Shown: one piece after another, positions 38,164 through 44,886 of the stretch | Layout: the number at the start of each line of letters is the position of its first letter | Position numbering within the stretch: the stretch's first letter is position 1 | IMG/VR virus record: IMGVR_UViG_3300050020_000163 | Span: 1 to 50,379 of that record | Strand: one strand, 5' to 3' | DNA from: a virus | Length of the DNA stretch: 50,379 nucleotides | Notes under the pieces: model-generated | Seen by the model: only the letters and a program-made list of their open reading frames with translations | What the model was told of the DNA's origin: nothing | Database searches by the model: none | Position numbers and translations under genes: made by a program

Positions 38164-39636
38164 TTATCCCTCCGTGTTCCCCTTGTCACCCTGGACCGGA
38201 AGCAGACCTCCGAGCATCGACGCCTGATCTGCCGCGTTCTGCCTCTCCTCTGCCTTGCGCTCCAAAAGTGCTTCCATGTCCGTCTCGGGCAGTCCAATCA
38301 TCTGGTAGATGCCGTTAACTTGGTCATCCTGAATCAGTCCGCCCCGCGCGAGGTTAGCGATCATATTGCCGATGTCGGATACATCCTGACTGGCGACTTT
38401 CGTAAGGGACATATACGGACACATCGACTCGGCAATCTCATCGCCGAAGTTGTAGCGAACAAGGGGGATAATGCAATCCCGATAGACGGCCACTTCGATT
38501 CGCCTTCGCACACTGCTTATTACCGAACCGAGCAGGTCCTGGCTGGTTCCGCTATCGGCCTTGGAGCCGTGCTCTGCCTCCATTGTGGCGCGGGTGGAGA
38601 GCAGGATTGCCCTCACCATCTGCCGGTCCAGGAGGTCGATAGCGTTGACATAAGCCGACCCATCACCCTTGGATTCAAGGAAGTCCAGTCTCGATTCGTT
38701 GGGCAATACAATCGCGGTACCGTTCGCGAACCCGATAATCTTCTGAAGCATGGCCTCTTCAGGCGTGATGTATATGGGATTGCCGTTGCCGTCTAGCCTG
38801 GAATTGCCCTGTATGTCTCGGACCTCTACCTCGCCAGCGTCGGGAGGGAGGTAGGCGGCAATCGAGGGTGTTCCGAACTGAGCCAGGAACTTCAGGTATT
38901 GTGGCCAAATCTGCTGTTTGAGATACCACGAGTTGTAAGCCGCCCGAATGAGCGAGGTTCCGCGTGGGTCGCCCTCCGGGGGCATGTGCGTCAAGATTAG
39001 GCACTTCTCGCGTGGTATGACTTCTTTGACGTCTACTGGCGCGAAGATGAGCGGAAGGATCCCGATATTGCACATCTTGCGAGCCACGAAGCCGTAGCAG
39101 TTCATAAACTGATCGACCACGAATGCATAGCTCGACCTCGGCTTGGGTCTGAGCTTGGTCAATGCCAGATCGTTACCCTTGATCTCGTAGGTCTGCTCAG
39201 CAACGCAGTGGCCGTAGATGAACGCGTCCATCAGTTCTTCTAGCACGTAGGGCAGCGGGTGAGCAAGGTTGTCGAAGCACCGCTCCACGAAGTCGCGGAC
39301 CTCGATGCCCTTGTTATAGAGAGACTGCTGCTTGGGGTCGGGCTTGGAGACGGATGGGGCATGGATGGGAGAGGTGAAACGTGCGCCCTCTGCAAGGGCC
39401 TGAATACGGATAGTGGACATCGCGCCGAAGAGGGTAGGGTCCTTCATCATGCGCTCATAGATGTCGAGCCCAAAGTCCCTCTCTGCATCGTCGCAGTACC
39501 GGGGCAAAGAGCGCAGGAACTGGCCGGCAAACGTCTGGTAGGACGCGGTCACGAGCCATCCAAGCATCATCTCCTGCTGGAGGTCGGTCTTTACCCTGCC
39601 GGGGTTCGAGATTATCTTGCTGACCTGGTCCGCCAT
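38164..39636 (-). CDS. Portal protein (DUF935/Mu gp29-like)
   Basis: A 490-residue protein that forms the DNA-entry ring. Features of DUF935-type portals: DIYERMMKDPTLFGAMSTIR near the N-terminus, DAFIYGHCVAEQTYEIKGND, GDPRGTSLIRAAYNSWYLKQ in the middle, and a late RRRIEVAVYRDCIIPLVRYN helix. It follows the large terminase and precedes the MuF gene, the standard order. Confidence 0.88.
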   Translation of the reverse strand: MADQVSKIISNPGRVKTDLQQEMMLGWLVTASYQTFAGQFLRSLPRYCDDAERDFGLDIYERMMKDPTLFGAMSTIRIQALAEGARFTSPIHAPSVSKPDPKQQSLYNKGIEVRDFVERCFDNLAHPLPYVLEELMDAFIYGHCVAEQTYEIKGNDLALTKLRPKPRSSYAFVVDQFMNCYGFVARKMCNIGILPLIFAPVDVKEVIPREKCLILTHMPPEGDPRGTSLIRAAYNSWYLKQQIWPQYLKFLAQFGTPSIAAYLPPDAGEVEVRDIQGNSRLDGNGNPIYITPEEAMLQKIIGFANGTAIVLPNESRLDFLESKGDGSAYVNAIDLLDRQMVRAILLSTRATMEAEHGSKADSGTSQDLLGSVISSVRRRIEVAVYRDCIIPLVRYNFGDEIAESMCPYMSLTKVASQDVSDIGNMIANLARGGLIQDDQVNGIYQMIGLPETDMEALLERKAEERQNAADQASMLGGLLPVQGDKGNTEG

Positions 39637-39842
39637 TAGGATGCTGTCTCCAATGCTGCCTGGAGGAGCCGCGCGGCTCTGCCGAAGCCCGTCTTGAATA
39701 GGTTGTCCTTGTATTCCTCGATGTGCGCTCGGAACTGCGAGTCGTCCTTGAAAGCGAAAAGAATGGCGTCCAGGCTACCGGCGAAGGGCTTGTAGACGCG
39801 TCGCTCGCTTCGAATCTTCTGGATTGCTTCTCTGAGGGTCAT
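39636..39842 (-). CDS. Small protein between terminase and portal
   Basis: A 68-residue helical protein (MTLREAIQKIRSERRVYKPF), starting 3 nt after the terminase stop and ending at the portal start (TAATG). No motif recognised. Confidence 0.65.
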   Translation of the reverse strand: MTLREAIQKIRSERRVYKPFAGSLDAILFAFKDDSQFRAHIEEYKDNLFKTGFGRAARLLQAALETAS

Positions 39843-39845
39843 GGT

Positions 39846-41513
39846 CTACCTCGGTATGTATTGCGTGACTGCGGTCCGTTCGCCTCCGACTGCGGTTCGA
39901 ACTGTTACACGTTTGGCCGGCGCAAATGCGAGCATCAGCGCGTCCGCATAGTCGGGGCTGGCCACTCCGCGCTTCTGGAGCAGCTTTTTGCTCTCGATCT
40001 GCGTCTTCCCCGCCTCGGTCTGATCGTAACGCACATTGGACAATTGTCTAGTGAGTGTTACGTGATCTGGAATGGAGATCAGCTCATCAAGCGGGTGCGT
40101 GATACCGAGCTCGACCATTTCGTAAGTCTTCTCAAAGCGCGTTCGAACGATCCACCAGAGTTCTGCTTTGAGGTTGGCAAAGCGTTCTTTTGAGGTGCGC
40201 CCGTCTGGCCACTTGGCGTCCGTGGGAGAGGCACCTGCGTTGATCCCCGCAGTCACTATGCCGAGCGTCCCCATTTGGGCTCGCGCCTTGAATGTTCCTG
40301 ATATGCCGGCTCCGACGCCGGTCGCATCATAGTTGAGTGTGCGGACCCGCGCGGCCTTTGAAAGATCAAGCGCCCAGTTGGCTGTATCGGTTGTGCCGCT
40401 CTCGGTTCGTGCGTATACGTGCTCGACGGTTATACCCCGCCGGGTAACAAGTACGGTCTCGCAGTTGCCGCCGTCCGCCACATCCAGCCCTGCGACTCGA
40501 TAGTCTGATTCTGGGAGCTGAAGCCTCTGATGGAGATTGATCGCTGCTTGCACCCATAGCGCGGGGATTGTGATGCCCTCAACACTGGCTGTGTGGTCAA
40601 TGTCGAGTTCCTGAGCAACCGCTACGGGATCGCGAAGCCGAGCCTTTTCGCGCTCATACCAGGGATATATCACGCAGCAACCAGGAGGGATGAGTTCGGG
40701 TGCTGATGAGCCGCCCAAACCATAATCCACAGTCGCGCCGAGCTTGTCTACCAATTCCCAAGCGTTCTTCCGGGGGTCGTCTTTCCAGTGTAGCCGAAAG
40801 ACCGGCATTTGGCCGGAGGTACACTTCTGCGAGAACAACCCGCCGCCGTGCGGAGTGGAGACATAGAAGCGGCAATTGGTGTTCTGCGAAAGCGCGGCGT
40901 CGGCAAGTTGGGGGTGGTCAATGAATGCCGCTTCGTCGACGATGTAGACGGCGTTGCGGCCGCCGCGGCCAATATTATCTCCCGCCTCTCCGGTGATAGA
41001 AGCCTGGGTGTCGGGGTTCAATAGTTTGAGCTCGGAATCGTGCTTCTTCCAGTTGAATCCCGCTGGCAGCATCCACTTCGGCAGATTGCGCAGGAGTATC
41101 CTCATTTTCTCGAAGATAGAGTCGGGGTCTCCGAGTCTATCAACAAGGATTTCCTTACGGCTACCGATGCCGCCCTTAAATCCTGGATGGAAGAGCCAGT
41201 GATGTATCAGGAATCCGGCACACAGCCACGTAACGCCCATGTCTCGCGACTTCTCAACAGCGGCGTCCTCTTTCAGCCGCTCGCGCTCCTCAAGCCAACG
41301 TAGAAATTCTTCTTGTCTGGGAAAGAGGTTCATCGGCAGAAACGCGATGTCGGGAAGAAGACGCGGGTCGTAGGTCCATACCCAATCGTTGAACCAATAA
41401 ACGATGTCCTTACTCGAGCGGGCTATCGCCAGACGTTGGAGCTCCCGACTCCGATTGTGGCGTATCAAATTGAGATAGCGCTTGGCTATGCAGTGCTGCA
41501 AGTTCTTTTGCAT
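39846..41513 (-). CDS. terL: Terminase large subunit
   Basis: A 555-residue packaging motor. The ATPase domain has a P-loop variant, EKSRDMGVTW, near residue 90 and Walker B AVYIVDEAAF near residue 190. The nuclease domain has its acidic residues in VAGLDVADGG, NYDATGVG and DYADALMLAF. The variant P-loop is normal for this TerL type. It overlaps the small subunit by 104 nt. Family membership does not fix whether packaging is by cos or pac. Confidence 0.93.
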   Translation of the reverse strand: MQKNLQHCIAKRYLNLIRHNRSRELQRLAIARSSKDIVYWFNDWVWTYDPRLLPDIAFLPMNLFPRQEEFLRWLEERERLKEDAAVEKSRDMGVTWLCAGFLIHHWLFHPGFKGGIGSRKEILVDRLGDPDSIFEKMRILLRNLPKWMLPAGFNWKKHDSELKLLNPDTQASITGEAGDNIGRGGRNAVYIVDEAAFIDHPQLADAALSQNTNCRFYVSTPHGGGLFSQKCTSGQMPVFRLHWKDDPRKNAWELVDKLGATVDYGLGGSSAPELIPPGCCVIYPWYEREKARLRDPVAVAQELDIDHTASVEGITIPALWVQAAINLHQRLQLPESDYRVAGLDVADGGNCETVLVTRRGITVEHVYARTESGTTDTANWALDLSKAARVRTLNYDATGVGAGISGTFKARAQMGTLGIVTAGINAGASPTDAKWPDGRTSKERFANLKAELWWIVRTRFEKTYEMVELGITHPLDELISIPDHVTLTRQLSNVRYDQTEAGKTQIESKKLLQKRGVASPDYADALMLAFAPAKRVTVRTAVGGERTAVTQYIPR

Positions 41514-42015
41514 CGAGTTTCAACAGTTCATCAATCCCCAAGTCAACTTCGATTTTGCCACCCTGGGGGCCTGAGTGCTCTATCCTGTCGACAAACATCC
41601 CGAGGTGCTTGCCCATCTTTTCCAGTGCGCTGACTTTATCGTGCAGTTTGAACTTGATCGAGCCACCATTCTCTGTGACCGTCTGCGAGACTTCCGCTAC
41701 GCAGGCGGCGTCGTCTTTGTCGAGTGCTTCCGAGTCCTTGAGTTGAACGCCCGAGGGTCCCCAGCATGTGAACTTCCGCATGTCGCTGAAGCCGATCTTC
41801 GCAAGTTCTCGGAGAACATCGTCGGTGGTGATTTCCAGCCGTTTTGCCCGGTCTGCTAAGGCTGTCTGGATGGCCGTCTGAATATAAAGTTTTCCTAAGT
41901 TTTGATTGGCTATCACATCCGCAGTTTTGGGGCTATAGCCAGCCCTTATCGCGGCCTGCGTTGCGTTCAAGTCGACAAGGTATTCTTGACAAAACCTCTG
42001 CTGTTTGGGTGTCAT
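41410..42015 (-). CDS. terS: Terminase small subunit
   Basis: A 201-residue DNA-recognition subunit with the Terminase_2 start, MTPKQQRFCQEYLVDLNATQ, AAIRAGYSPKTADVI, which is the N-terminal HTH of this family. A helical oligomerisation part and an acidic C-terminal tail (QSESGAPTSGD) follow. It would bind the packaging site; the iterons just upstream (42112-42193) are one candidate. Confidence 0.9.
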   Translation of the reverse strand: MTPKQQRFCQEYLVDLNATQAAIRAGYSPKTADVIANQNLGKLYIQTAIQTALADRAKRLEITTDDVLRELAKIGFSDMRKFTCWGPSGVQLKDSEALDKDDAACVAEVSQTVTENGGSIKFKLHDKVSALEKMGKHLGMFVDRIEHSGPQGGKIEVDLGIDELLKLDAKELAALHSQALSQFDTPQSESGAPTSGDSPLE

Positions 42016-42111
42016 CAGGACGGACCCCCAGTTCTACGATGATATGCCCTAACGAGTCACAACCGAACCGTTAGTTATGATGCTGTAGATAGTTAAGATA
42101 GTGGAGATACT

Positions 42112-42193
42112 TAGTAGGCAATATTTGCCTTCGGAATTGAGGCTGTCCGTAGGCAGTATTTGCACACGGACCGAAGGCAATAGTTGCACACGG
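42112..42193. repeat. Three 23-bp iterons (origin or packaging site)
   Basis: Copies at 42112-42134, 42147-42169 and 42171-42193 follow the pattern CCGWAGGCARTAKTTGCACACGG, the first the most diverged. They fill most of the gap between the replication HTH gene and terS. Direct repeats next to an initiator gene suggest an origin; next to terS they could be a pac site. Confidence 0.65.
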
Positions 42194-42194
42194 C

Positions 42195-42497
42195 TCAGGC
42201 TGACTTGTGAACGCGATAGCGGGTAGACTGAAAGCGTTCGAGTTTGCTTCGCGCCTGGGGAGTCCGCTCAATGAGTTGCACTGCTTCGAGCTCAGTTAAT
42301 GCATCGGCTAGACTACGAACGCTGATACCCATCTGCTTTGCGAGCGTTTCTCGGCTGGGATAGCAGGTGCCATTTGGGTCGCCGTTGCAGTAGCTCAGCA
42401 ACCAGAAATAGGCGAGTTGAGCGTTGTGGCCGCGTTGGCATAGCTCCTCTCGCATAAATACACACCCAACACGGATGTGACTCTTTTGCTTCGGCAT
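42195..42497 (-). CDS. Replication initiator-like winged-helix protein
   Basis: A 100-residue protein (MPKQKSHIRVGCVFMREELC) with an HTH_36-like core: QLAYFWLLSYCNGDPNGTCY, then PSRETLAKQMGISVRSLADA and LTELEAVQLIERT. This winged helix is typical of phage replication proteins. Iterons start two bases after its stop. After the TGA the same frame stays open for 27 codons with CNYC and CKYC motifs. Confidence 0.8.
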   Translation of the reverse strand: MPKQKSHIRVGCVFMREELCQRGHNAQLAYFWLLSYCNGDPNGTCYPSRETLAKQMGISVRSLADALTELEAVQLIERTPQARSKLERFQSTRYRVHKSA

Positions 42498-42532
42498 GAA
42501 ATCACCCCCTGCGGTGGACCCTGAAAAGAAGC

Positions 42533-42599
42533 AGCGCGGCCAGGTCCCTCAGGGATGGACTTTTCGACACAGAGGATCAATCCGCGTCTAGGCCGCGCT
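42533..42599. terminator. Long-loop hairpin, possible bidirectional terminator
   Basis: AGCGCGGCC (42533-42541) and GGCCGCGCT (42591-42599) pair perfectly around a 49-nt loop, with TCTTTTGTT after it on the plus strand and GCTTCTTTTC on the minus strand. It is in the 218-nt gap 42498-42715, so the HTH/terS transcript probably starts or is separated here. Nothing else was seen in the gap. Confidence 0.5.
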
Positions 42600-42715
42600 C
42601 TTTTGTTGGTTGTTAGCTTTGAGGCAAGGCCCCCGGTGTGGTCAAGCAATGCGTCTGTCTCTAATTACATACTACCACCCCGTTTTCGACAGTTGAGCGT
42701 GAAGTCATACAAAAG

Positions 42716-43036
42716 TCATAATAAATAATCTCCACTTTTTTCACGCAGGGAATATTTTCCTATGGTTCGGGTTCTGAGGGATAGTCTTTCTACGTGATGC
42801 CAGTCTGACAATATGCCCCCACTTATGGGCAGTTCTCTCCCTAAGGCTAGTCTTGCGGCCTCTTTTTGTGAACGGATGGGAATGCCTAATTCTTTCAGCC
42901 ACTTATAGACCGTCCATGTTCCGCAGACCACCCCTATGTCGGCGAATGACGTGACTATTTCGATCGCGGTTTGGTGCTCCTTGGTGTAGAACTCCCGTAA
43001 CCTTTCCGGGAGGGGGCACTGCCTCTTCTTGGGCAT
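42716..43036 (-). CDS. HTH protein upstream of the packaging genes
   Basis: A 106-residue protein (MPKKRQCPLPERLREFYTKE) behind AGGAGG. An HTH is likely in HQTAIEIVTSFADIGVVCGT, WTVYKWLKELGIPIRS, followed by a C-terminal beta part. It may regulate late genes or relate to the HTH of homing endonucleases. No nuclease motif is present. Confidence 0.65.
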   Translation of the reverse strand: MPKKRQCPLPERLREFYTKEHQTAIEIVTSFADIGVVCGTWTVYKWLKELGIPIRSQKEAARLALGRELPISGGILSDWHHVERLSLRTRTIGKYSLREKSGDYLL

Positions 43037-43058
43037 AATATTCCTCCTGTCCTGATTT

Positions 43059-43487
43059 TCACGGCAGCACCGGCCACGGATTCTCTCCCTGATACATCGG
43101 CTCTTTGATTGGGTAAAGAGGTGGCCTTACCCAATCGCCAGAGCCCATGCTGCCGTCCCGCAGGATCCACGTGACGCCGGCTACCAAACGTCTCCATCGG
43201 CTCTGAGCCGTCGAGTTATCGATCCCTAGTTCCAGGCCAGCCTCGTGGAATGTCTTCTGCTCTGGACCGATAAGCAAGAAGATATCCTGCAGGTAGTCAG
43301 GCTGCTGCTCAACTGCCTGAAGAACATCGGCCCTGACCTCCGCCCACCTAAGTATCCTCTCGCATTGCGTCGTATCGAAGAACTGGGGCCAATTCAGCAG
43401 CCACGCCTCAATATTGAGCCGCGTGTATCGCGTGGTGCTATCGTCCCACGGTTCGCTTTCGTAAACTCGTCCATCATCCCTGGACAT
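43059..43487 (-). CDS. Late-gene regulator, ArpU/sigma-like
   Basis: A 142-residue protein starting MSRDDGRVYESEPWDD with AAGGAG seven bases upstream. The C-terminal half has a sigma region 4-like HTH (LIGPEQKTFHEAGLELGIDN, STAQSRWRRLVAGV). Proteins of this size and place, just before terS, are late activators (ArpU/RinA/Xpf type) in many temperate phages. A second sigma-like gene is at 20981. Confidence 0.65.
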   Translation of the reverse strand: MSRDDGRVYESEPWDDSTTRYTRLNIEAWLLNWPQFFDTTQCERILRWAEVRADVLQAVEQQPDYLQDIFLLIGPEQKTFHEAGLELGIDNSTAQSRWRRLVAGVTWILRDGSMGSGDWVRPPLYPIKEPMYQGENPWPVLP

Positions 43488-43560
43488 ATCCACACTCCTT
43501 TACAAGCGCGCCAAATCTGATTTAGACTGTGCTTGCTTGGGAAATGTAGACAACTGTGCG

Positions 43561-43827
43561 CTAGACGTTTGTTAGGGCCCTCTCTGCGGAGGGCCTCTCT
43601 TTTACCTCAACTCGCCTGAACCCCGGCTGCGTCGCGGCGAATTGGTCAAGACGGTCTTGGGCCTGCTCTCTGGTGAATAGACAGGGGTGATTCATGACCG
43701 CGTGGCACTGGCAGACCCCGTGCGGAGAGGTCTTCCAGATCGTGAAACCGTTTTCGTGACCCCTATGTTTGCCTTTGAAGTTGTGGTCCACAAACCAGCA
43801 GTCTCCATAGATATCTAGGTAGATCAT
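43561..43827 (-). CDS. Small Cys/His protein
   Basis: An 88-residue protein starting MIYLDIYGDCWFVDHNF, with several Cys and His (HGVCQCHAVMNHPC) that may bind a metal. An AGGGCC hairpin overlaps its 3' end. ATG 43827 overlaps the previous TGA. Confidence 0.65.
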   Translation of the reverse strand: MIYLDIYGDCWFVDHNFKGKHRGHENGFTIWKTSPHGVCQCHAVMNHPCLFTREQAQDRLDQFAATQPGFRRVEVKERPSAERALTNV

Positions 43828-44054
43828 AGCTTCCCCTCCTTGTAGTCCCTGCGGGCGCAGCAGGTTGTTTCCACGCCGCACACAGAGCACTTGCCCACCC
43901 AGTGGCCGAAACAGCCGTCACGGGGCAGCAGGCCCGCTTTCTGGGCACATGGTGGGCAAATGGCGTCGTTGCCGGTATAGCACTTGTCATCGTTTTTCTT
44001 CATTCGTGCCGCCGCGCGTTCCCATTCCACGCGCCCGATCTCGTATTTACTCAT
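43824..44054 (-). CDS. Zinc-ribbon protein
   Basis: A 76-residue protein with three cysteine pairs (CPPC, CSVC, CC) across residues 33-66 and a basic start (MSKYEIGRVEWERAAARMKK). Its ATG overlaps the stop of the TubC-like gene. Role unknown. Confidence 0.7.
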   Translation of the reverse strand: MSKYEIGRVEWERAAARMKKNDDKCYTGNDAICPPCAQKAGLLPRDGCFGHWVGKCSVCGVETTCCARRDYKEGKL

Positions 44055-44335
44055 CTATATCCCCTCCGTCTCCGGCCCGCGCGGGGGTTCAGTGTTGCTT
44101 GCGTCGAACTAATTATTGATAATAGATCATCAAAGCCAATGGCACAGTTGGTAGCCATTTTGTACATCAATTCAGGTTCGCCGTCGTCCAGCAGAATCGC
44201 GTCGCGGCTGGCTCGGATCAGATCCCGCAGTGTTGGTGTGATCTTCTCCACCGGCCCGACCCGGAACTTTGCCCTGTCCGGCAGGAGAGTTACCGTCAAA
44301 CCAGCGGATTCTAACCTGTCTAAGTATTTGCCCAT
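44051..44335 (-). CDS. TubC N-terminal-like docking domain protein
   Basis: A 94-residue protein. Residues 4-50 (LDRLESAGLTVTLLPDRAKF, VGPVEKITPTLRDLIRASRD) match the TubC docking-domain pattern, common in small phage and plasmid replication-region proteins. The end is basic (AGRRRRGYR). It may bring partners together; function unknown. Confidence 0.75.
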   Translation of the reverse strand: MGKYLDRLESAGLTVTLLPDRAKFRVGPVEKITPTLRDLIRASRDAILLDDGEPELMYKMATNCAIGFDDLLSIISSTQATLNPRAGRRRRGYR

Positions 44336-44371
44336 AAGTTATACCTCTCGCTTGTCGACCGCCGGTTATGG

Positions 44372-44686
44372 TTACTCTTCTTTGCCCGCCACGGTGTCTG
44401 CCGCGTACCTGATGGCATCGGCCAATTCTGATGACCCCTCTGAGATCGCATTGGCGACTATCTCTAAACTCTCCCTGACCGCAAGGCTGTGGGCCTCTAT
44501 TGCCCCCATTGGAGTTGCTGCCCCGGCGTTGCCGAGCTGCTTCAGTTGATAACCTATCTCCTCCAGTGCGTCAGTGATGTTATCCGGTTCCCCGCCTGGG
44601 TTCTGCCTAGAGACAAAGGCTCCTGTGATTGCGCCACCTATCCCCCCCATGCTTTTGCTGATTTTTTCAACATCTCGATTTTCCAT
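44372..44686 (-). CDS. Small helical protein near the primase
   Basis: A 104-residue helical protein (MENRDVEKISKSMGGIGGAI) with a Gly-rich N-terminus and long amphipathic helices. It follows the repeat region downstream of the primase. An AAAGGAG site lies before the ATG. No family recognised. Confidence 0.6.
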   Translation of the reverse strand: MENRDVEKISKSMGGIGGAITGAFVSRQNPGGEPDNITDALEEIGYQLKQLGNAGAATPMGAIEAHSLAVRESLEIVANAISEGSSELADAIRYAADTVAGKEE

Positions 44687-44711
44687 TTCTACTCCTTTGC
44701 TTTTTTGTCTT

Positions 44712-44862
44712 GGGTTATCGTGGTTAACGTGGGTTATCCATTTTCTTGTTAATGCTACGCGAGAGAACGATTAGGAAAGTCAACCATGTAAACACGTTAA
44801 AACTCGTTAACCCGATAACCATTTGCCCCTAAACCGGGTTATCGTGGTTAACGTGGGTTATC
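44712..44862. repeat. Repeat cluster after the primase (candidate origin)
   Basis: A perfect 27-bp direct repeat begins GGGTTATCGTGGTTAACG and occurs at 44712-44738 and 44836-44862. An inverted related site, GTTAACCCGATAACC, is at 44806-44820. GTTAAC motifs continue into the primase 3' end (44918-44937). The 200-nt gap has no credible gene. Such clusters beside a D5 primase-helicase are typical of origins. Confidence 0.65.
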
Positions 44863-44886
44863 GTAAAACCGCACATGATTTCCAAT

